From contig JACAXG010000166.1 of assembly GCA_018881555.1 (NCBI GenBank), positions 188,956 through 252,955 on the forward strand: a stretch of 64,000 bases of DNA, given 5' to 3'. Below, piece after piece: positions 45,682 to 59,823 of the stretch. The DNA comes from Amblyornis subalaris. Its lineage: Eukaryota > Chordata > Aves > Passeriformes > Ptilonorhynchidae. The first letter of the stretch is position 1. Each line of letters opens with the position of its first letter. The notes beneath the pieces are model-generated. The model did no database searches. It saw only the letters and a program-made list of their open reading frames with translations, and was not told the origin of the DNA. The translations under genes were made by a program, and so were the position numbers.

Positions 45682-48600
45682 TGCTCCTCTGCAGCAGCAG
45701 GTGTGCTTGTTGTTTCAGTGCCTGTACTTGAGTGGGTTTTATTTATGGAAATAGCATACAGATGTATAGATAGTGTTTATGTGGGGTTATTAGAACTTCA
45801 TGTGTCTTCTCCCGCCAAAATAGAGGGCATTGACCTGTTTACCTGTATTGGGTGCAAGTGGCAAGGTTTTGGTAGCAGGGGAGAGGCCACAGCTGTCATG
45901 CTCTGGTCACAGCTGGGTTCAGAGAGCTTAAGTGTACCAAGTGCAGCCACAGCTGAGCCTGTCAGGCACAGTGGTGCTGCCTCTGGGAAAACATATAATT
46001 AAGAAGGAGTAGAAAAAAGTGAGAGAGAGCCCTGTGAAGACCAGGGACAGAAAAGGAGGAGAGGAGGTGCTCCAGTCATGGGCACAGCCCCTGGGAAGGA
46101 CCCCAGTGGGTAAGTGTGAGGAGGAAGGAGCAGCAGAGAGTGACTGTAATGCCATTCCCTGGCCCCTTGCACTGCTCAAGGGAGCCAGGAATGAAGAAGT
46201 CAGAACGAAGGAGTGGAGCTGAGAAGGGGGTGGGTGGGGGAAGGTGTTTTAGTATCTCTTTTTCACCATCTGATTCTATTTTAATTGGCAATACAGTACA
46301 TTAATTTTCTCTGAGTCAAGTCTGTTTTGCCTGTGATGGTAATTGGTGAGCGATCTCCCTGTTGTTTACCTCAGCCCACAAACTTTTCATCTTATTTTCC
46401 TCCCCTGTTCTGTTGAGGAGGGAGGGAGCAGCTGGGTGGGTGTCTGGTAACCAGCCAAGGTCAGCCCACAGCATCACTGTAGCTCGGTAAAAACGGAGAC
46501 AGTACAAGGTAGAACTGTTGCTCTATGGCTGTTCCTCTGCCTTCCTTACTGCCTTTTTCAGCTGAATGTCCTCTGAGCATTGTGCAGATCCAGAGATGCT
46601 CTTGCATAAGTGAATTCCTTTGCTTTTCATTGATGCTCACAGATGTTTAAGCAAGTCGTTCTTCCACATGCCTGTGGTACCTGTATACCTGTAACAACAC
46701 TGTGGCCCTTGTGTCGTGAAGGTCAGAATGAGGAACCTCTCCCCTCCCTCTATTCAGTCAAGGAAAGGGAACAGAGCCAGAGACAGCCATATACTTTAAG
46801 TTCGGGGAAGTACAGAACAGATCTTGGACCCATCCAGATGTTTCTTCTGCATGTCTTTGCTGTGTGGGAGGTGCTGCTCCAGCTGTGCCTGCATTGCTGA
46901 CAGCTCTGTAGCAGGAGAGAATGTACCTGTGGCAGAGCAGAACAGATCTCTTTTGAGAGTGTTCTTTTTCAGATGTTAGATATGCTCATTAGAGGGCAGC
47001 AGAATAACTTTTCCTTTTTCTAGGTCAGGTCTATATTTTTGAATGATACTTTTCGTCTCCACAGGGCACAGAACAAAATTTTCCAGTTCCTCCCTCAGTT
47101 TTTCCTGGTGCAGTAAGTGTATGAAACAGCAATGCTCATATGAAAACCTTAGCCAGTATAAAGAAACATGGAGTATTTGTAGTAAAACTTGCTTCTTGAA
47201 AGCTTGGGAGGGTTGCAGGCTCAAATGAGTGAGAGCTTCTCTAAGATTAAACCACAAATGGACAACACAGTATGTGGAAAAGCGGCCAAAATAATGTTTC
47301 ACAGCTAACTTGTTTTTTGTTCAGCCTAATTCTTATTTGACCTATATGTCCATATGCATCTATGGATTTGTTTGCTGTACTCCAGCTGCTGCTGCCACCT
47401 TTTTCTGCTTGAAGAAAATGTTAAAGAACCAGTCTTGCTTCATCCGAAAATAATCTTTAAATGAGATCTGATGGTACACCCCCCACCATCCTCTGGAATG
47501 TAAATACTATAAATAATTATGGCACTGTCTTTAAAGGCTAAGTGAGGCTGGGATTTGGAGTCCAGCATCACAATACTTAAAATGCATTATTTATTATGTA
47601 ACATTCATAGAAGAAGGCTGTAGCACTGACTTTGTAGCCAGTGTGTTTCAGGCTTCTGAAAGAGCTGTGTACAAGTCCTGGCTAGGAGTGAACATCTCCT
47701 GTGCACATCTTATTGGCAATATTTTGCATGTTGTTGACTTTTGGAGGAGGCAAGCTGGTTCAAGACAGCTGGAATAGCAGGAAATTTTTTGGTTCTTTCA
47801 GTTTTAGCAGCATCAGCCATTGGTTTCCAACAGCTGACTCTGATTTTGGAAGATCCTCAGTGGAAGCAAAGTTTCATTAACTGATCTTTGCTCCTTGGCT
47901 TGGTGTGGTGGAGCGGGTGGGAGGATTGGCAGGGGGAAATATGACACCTTTCTCTCTTACCTGCAGTGTGTTAGGTGTTTTGATGTCCTGCAGATTTCCT
48001 GATCTCCCTATCCCCTATTGAAGTTGCATGTGTCCACCCAAANGGGCAGGTTTTTTGGGACTTGGTGGGTGCTGAGTGTTCCTCACATGTGTGGGATCTG
48101 TACCACAGCAGCATGTGCTTGGCTGCTGCTTTCTGCCCTGAATAATTTTTAGGGTGGCAATATTCAAACCCGCAAACTGCTGAAATGGAACAGCCTTCTT
48201 GATACTGTCAAATGTTGTTCCTGGCACAGTGACTCGGATCAGTCCTGCCTCCTGGAGAAGTCCAGATTGTGCTTTGCACTCTTGGTTTGGGATCCATGAA
48301 GCTGGCATTTCTTCACGTCATGCTGCGACACCTCAGCAAAGGCAGGACTAATGGGGAGCTCCTCATCAGGGAAGGAAAGCTGAACAAAGCCAAAAAAATG
48401 TGAACAATGGCTCATAGCTCTTGGCAGCTCTTGGGCCATTAGGTAAAATTAATATCCTGTCAGCGGGGTAAAAGGATTAAACTCAGTCTTACACCAAGTG
48501 AGAAACACGATGAGTCTGTAGGCGTGTGGATCTAAATCCATTGGACTGTGATCCATATTAGGAAATTAGCAGGCACAGTGCTCATGCCACAGCCCTCTTC

Positions 48601-51600
48601 ATGCAGAGAAATACTGTTCTTGCCAGCATCTTCCATGCAGTGTGGAAATATCTGCTGACTGCCCTTTCACAATGAAAGTCTCTTCTGGGAACTAATGTGG
48701 TATTTTGTTGGGGATGTAGGTATTCTCAGTAGGTGTGATTTTTTTGGGCATGTTGAGTCTAATATTGCAAGATACTGCTTGGGAAGGGGTGTGTAATTCT
48801 TTTGTTCAGGAAACACTTTCTTCACAGGAAGGATGCCAGTCCTTGTTCCCCTGGTAGTGTGGGGATACTGAACGAGAAAGGGGAGGGGACGAGCAATGTC
48901 AAGGTTTGCTGCTGCAGTCCCAGACCTGAGAAAATCAAGGCAATGCCAAGTGTCTGGCAGCTCTGAAAGCTGACAGCAAGGAGTGTCAGAGAAGCACCTA
49001 CTCATGATAGTTTGTTCCTTCCGCATCCCCTTTTATTTCTTTTAACGTCATGGGTGTTCTTGCCACATCTTTGTGCTGGCAGCTGCTGATCTCATCTCTG
49101 TGTGGGGTGGATGGGGCTGGACCNGTTTGTGCTAGTGCAGACAGTGTAAATGAGGCTTTATTGTCTGCCTGNGCTGCTGGCAGGGGACAGCATCAAGTAC
49201 AAAGTGGCAGAGCCCTGTCATTTTTTAAAAATTTCACTTGGTTTAAAATAGATTCTACCAGGAAAATGTCGTTCCAAGATGTGTGACTGATGCTGACCTG
49301 CAAGTTTCAAATGAAGAGGTGATGGGCTGGAGAAAAAAAAACCAAACCCGCTTCTGTCTCTCCTAGAGGGGCCCAGATCTTGATTTTCCTTTTTTAAAAG
49401 ATTTCTTGTGCATTTAAGTGAGCCAAATGGGTATATTGGAGTAGAGAGGCTTGCTCTAAGATTTTTTGAAAAACANATCTTGTGTGACACAAGTGAAAAT
49501 CATTGTGGACAAGACAAAGAGCCCCTGACTGGNGGCAAGGCTAGCTTTGTCAGGAGATGAAGAATGCTGTGGGAGGTCTGCAGCGAGGTGATGTTCACAG
49601 GGGTCTGTCGAGGGGCTTGGTAGTGGGATGGTGCCCTGTGCCTCCTGGAGCCAGAGGAGGAGCAGCCAGGGGAAGAAATGGTGTGGGAGTGTCTGTGTTG
49701 TGTAAGATGGCAGAGCTGGTGATTCTGTTGGTGCCTCAGGGCTTTTGGGAGCTCTGAATTGTCAGCTGAAGCGGAAGAGCAGTTGAGACAGCACAAAAGC
49801 AGCAGCCACCAGAAGTGGCAGCAGCAGCTGGAAGAGGTGGTGAAGCAGTGTTTGGACCAGTTCCACTTACAGGGCAGTCTGNGCTCCCAGGAGGAGGGAA
49901 GGAGACTTGAAGTGCTTGGGCACCAGCCGGAATGAGNGTTTTCTGGGGTTAGACTTGTTGAATTGTGTAGTCGGCACCACCACCACCACAAAAAACCCCC
50001 CACCAAAACTGGTAGTTCACTGTGTTATGTTTGAGTGCTGGAAATAGTGAGACCCTTAATGGTTAAAGGGCCATTATGATCATGCAGACATTTCATGCAG
50101 ACACAGGATCACCTTGATCTGTCTGTTAGGGGCTCCTGCTTGGCAGCTCCAGTCTTGACCTTGTGATGAAACAGTTAGTTACTTACTGATGGTACTCAGT
50201 TGTATAGTGTGGTGATAATAAAAGTCAATTTGTTTCTGGTCTGAACATAAACCCTTTGAGCTGNGAAGGCTGCTGGTGTGGGGCAGGAGTGAGTGCAGAT
50301 GCTAAGCTGCAGTAGGTGCTGAGATTGGGGTGGAGAGAGAACTTGAGCCCAATCACAGACNGGAGCAGCATGGATTTTATGCCTTGTACTTCTTCAGGTG
50401 ATTATTTTTCTAGCTCCATTCTTCCCAATTTCAAAATCTGCTATTATGTTCTCCTAAAAAAGGAGAGGGGAAGAATGGGAAGTGTTCTGCATTGCCGACC
50501 CTGTGTGTCAGGTGTTGCCCAGCCGAGGTGGGGGCTGGAGATCAAACATATGCCTGTCACAAGCTATTTGGGAAGCTTTCCTGGGTATTCTCACCCTCCT
50601 TCCTACTTTATGTTAGTGTTTTAGTCCTCTGTGTGTACAGCAGTTTATAAAGCCACTTATGATGTAAGTGGTGTTGGAACTGACTGATCAGAATGTGACC
50701 AGCATCGAGCTAATAATTCTTAAATTATGTAAATAATGAAAGTCTGCTGGTGTTACACAGGCTGAGTTGTGGAGCTCTTTCCCATGTCTAAGTCCAAAAT
50801 TACTTTTTATATGTNCCCTAAACAGACTATTGAGTAAAAGAAATTAATATGGTTACATTTAATATGTGGCTGTTCAGTGGTAGAAGATGGGGTTGGACTT
50901 AGTGTTGCCTCAGTGCTCCCAAACTNTAGATGTGTGGGTTTCCTGGTGTGTAGGAGCTCTGACAGCTGCAGATGGTGGGATTAACTCCTTGACGTATGGT
51001 TGTGCAACAGATAGGGCAGCATGGGGAGGGGGAGCACACTACGCTAATCTGCCACGCAGACTTAACGATCAAGGGCAAGCTCTGACATGTGATTACTTTT
51101 TTCATTTCCCTGTCAATGCATGGAGTGTTGTGAGTGGGGAAACTAACCCACGCCACAGGGAGCCTGAGACCAGACATGTTAAAGAATCCAAGGGGAGTGC
51201 CAGGAGAGGAGAATTAATCAACAGTTAAAATAACCCAGTGGAAATTTTGCNATGGTCCTAAAGCCTTGAGTAAGGTTCAGAGTAATTACTTCATAAGAGA
51301 ATTGATTGGAGCAGTCAGGAAGTATCTGTAGAAACTGCTTCTGCTTTTCTTTCTGCTGGTGTGTGGGCATTGCCTGAGTCCTCGTGGCTGTGAATGTGAT
51401 GCCAGGTTCACATCTTTAGCACAGGGGCAGGAAAAGCATCCGTGCTTCACCTCAAACGAAAAAGGCAGCCTGGGTATAGGAGCTTGTAGCAGTGTCTGCA
51501 GTCAATGCTGTCCTTCCTGAGCATTCACATTTATATGTAGATCAGGTTTTCAGCATTGATGCCAAAGGTGTGGAATATGAGCAATGATTCAATGGATCAG

Positions 51601-54600
51601 AGCTCTTTTGCTTGGAAAAGATGAGTGTGAGAAAAGAGAAGCTGATGAAGTTTAATCAAATAGAATTGCTACAGAGACTGAACTTGTTTGTAGTCTCTTA
51701 CAGTGAGATAAGTGGGGGAAAAAAACAAACTAGAAGATGCTGGGTTCAAGGTGGGCAAAGATCCTTCAGGAAAATGGCAGTTAAGCTGCAGGACTCCTTG
51801 CATGTAGTTGCTCTGAATTCCTGGTACCCACATGGATTTGAATCAGATNCCCCGAAATAAAAATACGTTGTAGGTACTACATGCAGAGATTCTATACTTG
51901 GGCATTACATGAAGCTGTGGTCAGGCCTGGTATGTTCTTAGCCCAGTGCTGCTATTTGCTAGTGGTAAAGCTGGACACAAATGCTCCAGTTCACATCCTC
52001 AAAGTGCCTTCTGTTAATACTCTGTGAGGTATTGGTGTGTAGGACAAGGTGAAAGGCTGAGGAGCTGCCCATGGAGGCTCCAGTGGGTGTTCCCTCCAGC
52101 CCAGTTTCAGTGGCTTTTCTTTGTGTCCTGAAGCTACAGGCACAACTGGAGATGGGGCAGAGAGGCTGCCAGTCGTACAGCTAAGCAGTGCCAAAGTGGA
52201 ATTTTTTGATTTCTGACCTGATCCCAGTCCCAAATACATTCATGCAGTCACTCTGCCCCTTGCCTATTTTAGCATAAAGCTGTCACTGTATTTCTATTGC
52301 AATTGAAATACTGGAATGAAAGTGTTAAGAATCTGACCTTTTNCATGCTTTTAATACAATTCTGTGGCGGACTTGCTGGAATTGAGAGCAGCTGATTAAA
52401 ATATGGGGTACAAGTTGAGCTTTGGGCTTTTTTGTCCATTCTGCCTGTAGCGTTTTTGTAACTGGATGAAAATTGCTATATCTTCCCAGTCTGTTTTGCA
52501 GTCATTAGTCTGTACTTACTTTCTTCTCTCCTGTGCTTCCTGCTGCCCTTCAGATCCATCATGGAATTAATTTGTGAGGAAAAAAGAACAGGGAAAGAAA
52601 TTTGTCCCCTGCACATGGCAGAAGTTTGCTGGCAATGCTATCTCAGGTCAAGTACAGAATTGTAACACACCTTTCTGTAAGATACCAGGCATCTGCTCCG
52701 TGTTTCTTGCTTCAAGATAGGATGTGCAGGTTTTGTCTGGAGAATAAGGCCCATGGCCAAGACTGGAAATGCTGGCTACTTAGCACCAGGGAGGAGAGGA
52801 GAGATTATGGTTACACAAGCAAACAGGGCAAGAATATAGTAAGCAATAGAAATGCTGACTCTACTGTCCTGAAAAAAGGGTAACTTGAGCCCAAGTGTTT
52901 GGGAAACCACTGTTTGGAAAGCAGAGGCAGGGATCTATTGGAAAGGTCAGGGACTGATTGGATTAACTAGAGCAGCACTGAAAACTCATCAAAAAGAAAA
53001 TAAGGTAGGGCAAGGCTTTTTTTAACACTTCTTTGTTGTTTAGTTTTGCCCAGGATCAGGCACTGGGATCTCCTTAGAAGAGGCTTGAACTTTCTGTCTG
53101 CCACTTTATCCCAACAAAGGATGTGTCTGTGCCTCCTAGGGTGGGCCTGCCTGGAGCCTGGTCTCTGCATGCTGTAGAGTCTTGGATTGTGTGGTCTTCT
53201 GCCCGAACTTTCCTTCTCACCTCGTGCCTGTTCATAAAGCAGACCAGAGTATTTAGTCCTCTCCTGTGTTTCCCTGCCAATTTTGTTTTCTTCTGTTTGT
53301 TTGCTTATTCTACTATTCAAGCTGTGTCTGTTTATTCCTTGTAAAATTCCCACGTGCACATCTGAAGGGAAGTTTCTGTCATGTTTGCATCTTTAATTTA
53401 GAGGCACAGGCTCCTCTCTGGGCATGTGCTCTGGGCCACACGGGGCAGAGGAGTGGCTGAGGCAGTAGCACTGGTTTTATGTGTATCCTACACTCTGTTA
53501 TGTGGCTGGGACCAGTTAGGAATCTGCTGTTTGCAAACACAGAACATGTAACTTGTAGAACCGTGGCAGTCAGGACACAGAGCAGGTCCTTTGTGTGTGT
53601 CTCCAAATGTGATGCCTATCTGCTGTATTTTTTTATCTTCCCTGGGGTCCATATGGGGGAAGGTTTAGTGTCCAGACATCTGTCTGTCTGATGTTTTCAT
53701 GTCAGCAGCTCTCCAAGAGCCANTTGAGGCACTTTCTTCCTTGTTATGTGTGTCTGAAAGCTGCCGCGTAGTTGGTGGGCTTGCACAGCCTCTTACCACC
53801 AGCTTCCTGATAGTCTTGAGCTGATTTTCTTGTGTTGTGTCATCTTGTGGCCTGATCATCTACCAAGATCTCCCTTCCCAGTATTGAGGGAGAGGTGTTG
53901 ACATCCCAGTACCCCTCAAGAGTGAGTGGTAAAGGAAGAGGGAACTGTAGAGATGGTGGAAAGTTCATTCCTGGGACAGTTACGGGACCTTAGGAGGAGA
54001 GGGGAGGCACTTGTGCCATGACAGGCTAAACTATACAGCTGTAACTAAATCTGTGGGGAAGAAGAGAAGGAAGAGATCCTGTAGCAGTGTTNATCATAAC
54101 TGTTTAACAGATGTGGGAGATACAGTCAGGAGGCACTCTAAAAGTTCTTCATTCAGAGCATGCATCCGGGTTTCTCTGTAGGAGTCCTCTGCCAGCTGCT
54201 CCCCTCCTTTACCTTCTGTCTGGCAGCAAGGCTCTTCTGGAGTCCTATGTCTGAGTGTGGCTGGGAAATCAAAAAATCAAAGTTGTGGTGTCATGCCAGG
54301 TCCTGCCTCTTCTCACCTCCCTTCTCCCATGCCATGTGTTGCCTTANTTCCCAGTGGAGCTGTGGCCGTTGCCTTTTGGCTGGCTGTTGTTCTAATTAGG
54401 TCCTTGGGAAGAGGCAGAACCCAGCTAAGAAATCTGTAGCTAGAAATGTTAAAGGAGAAGGTGAAATTGGGGAGGAAGGAAGATTTTTCAGACTGTTGAT
54501 GAGCTGGTGTTAAAGCAGGTCAAAACCTGCNATTTGATGTTGACCCCTAAGCTGTTTCTGAAACTGCTTCTGTTTTGTGCTTCCATGCTGCAGTCAGAGT

Positions 54601-57600
54601 GGAAATTGGTGCTGGGATGTTTGATCAAGGGATTTTTTTTCTTCCCCTCCTTATCCGATGGTCAGACACATGTTTCTCTGTGGTTCCTGTGTATGGGAAA
54701 GCTGTGCTTGCAAGGTGAGGGTTGGGTTGGGGTGGATCAACCAATGATTTTCATGTTTCTCCTGTTTCTCATGGCTTGGTTGGTGCTGTCACTGCTGAAT
54801 CTCTTAAGTGACAAGATCTTCCCCACCTTCCCACGAGGCTTGGCATAGGAGTTGGTGTGCTGTGTCAGGACAAAAGGGCATCCAAGTCGGGCACTCCCAT
54901 CTTTTAACAGCAGCTAGCAGGGAAAACGGGGGGAATATGGCAGCACTTTCCTCAACTTCTTAGCTGGGCGCTTAAAACTTCCAGTGCCTAGTAACTGTTA
55001 TGAAAAACAAACTAGTGAGCTGCAGAAGCAGAAAGCTGTAGATACCACGAGTGCCAAATCCACTGAGTGCCCCTGTTCCTTCAGCCCTGAGAGGTTCTGC
55101 AGACATTCCCTCTGCCCTTGCTTGTGAACCTGTCCCGGGGACTTGGGAGTGCTCGTGTGCTCATTCACGTCAGGCTGGAATAAGGGCGACAGTTGGCCTA
55201 GAGATATACTGCTACTGATAAATTTTAACTTCTGTCTAAGATGGATTATGGGCACTTTAGACCTCAGGGCTGAAGTCTGAAAGATCAGTCCCGCTGTCTT
55301 GAAGAGCTCCCGGTGCTCCTGACCATACATTTCCTTGGTTTGGCTCAGCTCATTAAAGGAGCAGGAAGTTGACCTGGGTGCAGGGGAGTTGGATTTGTGT
55401 GCGGGACCTGGAGGAGGCAGCGTGGAAGAACCAGCAGCAAGTGCTGGGGTAAGCTAAGCCAAAGCTAAGCTCTCATTACCAGCACCCTGAGCTGCTCTGG
55501 AGTCTGCCTGCTGTCTCTGTGCCAAGTTTCTGAATGTCATGTGTTGATACTGCCCCTGGTATTGATACTGCTTCACATTCCATGTCGATCTTTCCAGAGG
55601 AAACAGCCCTGGCTCTGTGTCATTAACACAGAAGTCGATTACAGTTGATTTTTTTTTTTTCTTTAGTTCCATTAGAGACAAGCAATCCAATATTGCATTC
55701 GGTATTCCCTGGAGCAACTCAGCGCTTTCCAGAGCTCTTCCCTGCTCCCCAAAGCACTCCCGAGCATCCCGCCAGCGTCACTGCAGAATTTGAGAGTGTC
55801 TCTGCGGTCCCTTTAGCAGTAGGTGGGGCGTTGGCATACAGAGACCTTGGAGTGGTGTTCTGGAGATGGTGCCTGTGCAGGCATGTGGTGGAAGAGGCTG
55901 CCAGAGTGCCAGGGAAGCAGATTTACTGAGCAGAGAGTTTATTAAATGAAGTCGAGGCGCCTTCCCTGATGNGTGGCCCAGCCAAAGCTGAGGGCTGCCT
56001 GCCTTAGGTGTGGCTGGATACACTTCAGGCTTCCTGACTGTTGCCTGACATGTTTTTCTGGAATATGTGTTTTGGTGAAATCCCAGCTTGATTATAGATG
56101 CTAAAGCACTATTTCTGTGTAATGGAAGGTTTTTTGAGGCAGTTGAGAGGAAGCAGAGATGTGACATTTCAGCTTCCTTGTCCTTGAGCTATGCAGCTCT
56201 CGGGACAATGGTGGCCACGTGGTCCTTTTCCGTGATGGAGTATCCTGAGGTAGCTACTTGCCAGTGCTAAAGGGGTGCATTCATTCAGGGCCATCCAGCA
56301 AATCCCTTTCCTCAGATCTAGATTGCAACACACCCTTCAGATGCTAATTTAGCAAATCTCCCAAGAAGAAAGAGGGAGGCTGTTAGCTGGCAAGAATACT
56401 TGTTTGAATCTTCAAGAGTTTTTGTAGGATTTCACAGTTTTACACATGTGCTTTCATTGTATCCTTGTATTTCTGGACACTCGTGAAGAAGGAAGGTCTT
56501 CAGAAATAAATTTTAGACAGTGTTTTCCTGGTTTCAGCGAGTTCAAGTCCCTGTTGCTGTTGGAATAGTTGTTGCCACAGGAGATGGAGGGATGCAGAGA
56601 TCAGGCTTGGATGTTACTTTTACGTCAGCTGTCATGTTTAAAGAGTCATAGGTTCAGATTTTTCTGCAAAGCCATTGATTGNTATAAGCACAGTTGCTTC
56701 TCAAATGGAAGTTGCTGGAGTGAAGTACTTGATGCCCCTCTAGCAAACTATAGACTGAGGAAGTAATGGTAGGGGGAATTCTCTGCTGTCTACTGTGCCC
56801 CTGATTGCTTATTCCTTCTCAACTGATGGAAGGAGGGGATAAAACTTGTCCACACTGTGCCTCGTGTGCCCTGTGGAGAAGAGAGAGCTTAGTGAATAGG
56901 TGCTTCAGGTCACCAGCCTGAGAACAGAAATGATCCTCCTGCCTTCTCCCCATCTGCCCAGGTGGACTTTCTGTGGGCTTTGGTTTTGCTGTGGCAGCCC
57001 TGTACCTTTCTACTGGAAGACAACCTCACTGTACGTTTCATGGCATCCCGTGGGTGTCCAGCTTCCTTTAATGTCCTTGTTTCTGCCCCTTCTCCTTCTG
57101 TTCCTGCTTCTCCCCTTTTTCTTTCTGCAAGAGCCTCATCCTTGTTCTGTCATTTCAGCCAGCTTTGACAGTCTTCTCTTGACCTTCATGGATCAGTTCT
57201 TCCTCCTTCACTGTGGAGACATTTGTGATGTTATAGTTTCTCTCCACTCCACACTGCTGAAGCTCCTCTACATAACTCCCACTTATTGCTGATCTTGTGA
57301 TGATTTTGTTTTTACCCTGAAGTTATGTATCTGCAGAGTCTGCTCAATTCAGTTCCTGGCTGATGATGTTGTGTTGCCTGGAAATATAAGTAAGTATTGA
57401 CCACAGGGCATTCAGCAGTCGAATGAGTTAATATATTAATTATGTGTAAGAGTATGTCATTCCAGTAATGTTGGTTACCTACTGGCTGACATAGTGTGTG
57501 CATGTGTTGAGAGCAAGGGTGTAGAGGGACCTTGGAGTGTTGTTTGCTTTCTGTTTTGTCANTTAATAGTTATGACTCCCTTGACCAGTGGTGGTCTGGG

Positions 57601-58199
57601 CATTGCTGTTTTGCTGGTGCTGTTGTTTCTTGCCTGTTCCTGCTTCTTGTTCTCTGCTGATGATAAACTTCCAGAAGCCTTACACTACCTCAGTGGTTAC
57701 TGCAAAATCTATTGGAAGACAGGCTGGAGTTCNCCCAGTTAGCATCTTGCTTCCAGGGGCTTCCTGGGAAATGGCAGGGTATCTGTCAGTGGTTGACCTA
57801 ATTCAGGAGCTGAGTAGCTACTTGCTGGAAGATGCTTCTCTGCCAGGCCTCCACATCACAGAGAATGCAAATAAATTCACCTTGTCCTGTTTGCTCCCTG
57901 GNGATCATCATTGCTCTGACTCCCACTGAGTGACTCCCTTAGATCTACAGGGTGGATCCGTTGTGGGTACGTGGCTTAATATGGAAAAAAATGTTTCTCT
58001 GCTGCGAAGTTTTGCTACCAGTTCACATTGGATTCTGTCCATCAAAAATCTTTGAAAACCTCTGGCAAGAGGCAGCTTTTAATAGGAGTTGTGTGATTAA
58101 CGTGAAACTGTGTCCCTGCCAGCCTCCTCCGTGCCGCAACTGGTGTAAAACATCACGTAGCCTGACTTCAGTGTGTGGTGGGAGATTCTTCATGTGTCC

Positions 58200-58622
58200 A
58201 GAGAAGGGAAATGGAGCTGGGGAAGGGTCTGGGAGCACAAGCTTGATGAGGACAGCTGAGGGAGGTGGGGGGGCCTCAGCCTGGAGAAAAGGAGGCTCAA
58301 GGGGAACCTTCTCTCTCTCTACAACTCCCTGACAGGAGGGTGGAGCCGGGTGGGGGTCAGGCTCTGCTCCTAGGGAACCAGGGATGAGGCAAGAGGAAAC
58401 AGCCTCAAGTTGCACCAGGGAAGGTTTAGACTGGATATTGGGGAAAATCTTTTCACTGAAAGGGCATTCAGGCATTGGAAGGGGCTGCCCAGGCCAGCAG
58501 TAGAGTCACATCCCTGGAAGTGTTCAGAAGGCGTGTGTGGTGCTTAGGGACGTGGTTTAGTGGTGGAACCTGCACCGTTAGGTTAGTGGTTGGACTTAAT
58601 GATCTTATAGATCTTCATGTGA
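58200..58622 (+). mobile_element. CR1 LINE 3' portion, left arm of an inverted pair
   Basis: In order: 'agctggggaagggtctggga', 'cagcctggagaaaaggaggc', 'cagcctcaagttgcaccagg', 'gaggtttaga'-type sequence and 'ggttggacttaatgatctta'. The extreme terminus is degenerate. Confidence 0.93.
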
Positions 58623-58624
58623 TA

Positions 58625-58945
58625 TCCAATCTAGACCTCCCCTGACTGCTCCCTGCTGTTTCCTTCAGTCCTGTCACTGGTCAGTGCGTGCCCTCTGCTT
58701 CCCCTCAGGAGGATGTTGAAGACTGCAATGAGGTCTTCCCTCAGTCTCCTCTTCACCAAGCTGAACAAACAAGGTGACCTCAGCCACTCCTCATACAGCT
58801 TCCCCTCCAGACCCTTCTGCATCCTCGTGGCCCTCATTTGGATGCTCTCTANCAGCTCAATGTCTTTTTTTTATATTGTGGTGCCCAAAACTGCACACAG
58901 GACTTGAGGTGAGGCAGCCACAGCACAGAGCAGAGCGGAANCATA
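58625..58945 (-). mobile_element. CR1 LINE fragment, right arm of an inverted pair
   Basis: It begins with the reverse complement of the 'caggggaggtctagattgg' region and continues through 'tcagtctcctcttcaccaag' and 'cctccagacccttctgcatc' to 'acttgaggtgaggcagccac'. It lacks the CR1 3' end and shares roughly 200-250 bases of homology with the preceding copy in opposite orientation. Confidence 0.9.
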
Positions 58946-59764
58946 CCCTCCTCTGGCCAGCTGGCGATGCTGTTTTATTTTATTTATTTGTTTTGTTAGT
59001 GTCTCTTCTCTCCCCAGCACTTCCTGGCAGGTAAAGTGTGCACTGTCTTTGCTCAGCAGGATAGAGGGGCTAAGCCCTGGGATTCCTCCTGCTTCTTTTC
59101 GTCCGTCTCCATCTGAGGAAAGGTTCAGCTGTAGCTCTTCCTACTGGATCCCTGCCTTGTCAGATGGTTAATAGAGAGGTTCCTGCAGGCATTTGTTTCA
59201 CTAAGTTGCCCAGTGAACATGGTTCAGTTGCCTGTTCTTCCTCATTTCAGTTAAAGAAACGTTTTCAGATAATACAGTCTATCTGAATCCCTCCATATCC
59301 TGTTTTTCCCAGTAAAATGGCTTTGAGTCAGGTTTAGTGTTCAAAGAAATGGGGAAAACTCAGTACTTCTAACAACAAACCAACAAATCCATGAAATGTA
59401 TTGTATGTAGGAGTGGGGGAGAAGGTGGGGCTCTGCATGTAGCAGATTGTAGTGTTTGTTGTAATTCCCCAGAAACAGCAGACGAGTCCACAGCTCGTTC
59501 TAGGTGCTGTCTCACACCTCCTCCTGCGTGCAGCTGGTCTGCTGCCAGTGCTGCAGTGGTGACTGACAGTGACATATTTGCCTGTCTGCCTTGGAAGTCT
59601 GTCCCTCTGGGCTTTTGTCCCTCTGTCCTCTGAGCATCTTTAAATCTTCCCCCCTCCACCCCGGCTCTTCCCTTCTTTTGTCTGCTCTCACCTTTCCCCA
59701 GCACCCCATCAGGTCACTGCTTTGGCTTGGAGGGGAAAGGCAGCATAAAATGCTGCCTGTGGCA

Positions 59765-59823
59765 GGCATGGTTGGAACTAGATGATCTTTAAAGGGCCCT
59801 TCNAACCCAAACCATTCTGTGAT
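59765..59823 (+). mobile_element. CR1 LINE 3' end
   Basis: 'gttggaactagatgatcttt' followed by 'cccaaaccattctgtgata'. Confidence 0.85.

Noticed and set aside
51612..51860. Frame with VRKEKLMKF..IELLQRL that recalls the basic helix expected in SLX9 exon 3
   Set aside because: The resemblance is limited to a few Lys/Glu residues, there is no good acceptor, and a true SLX9 exon should match better.
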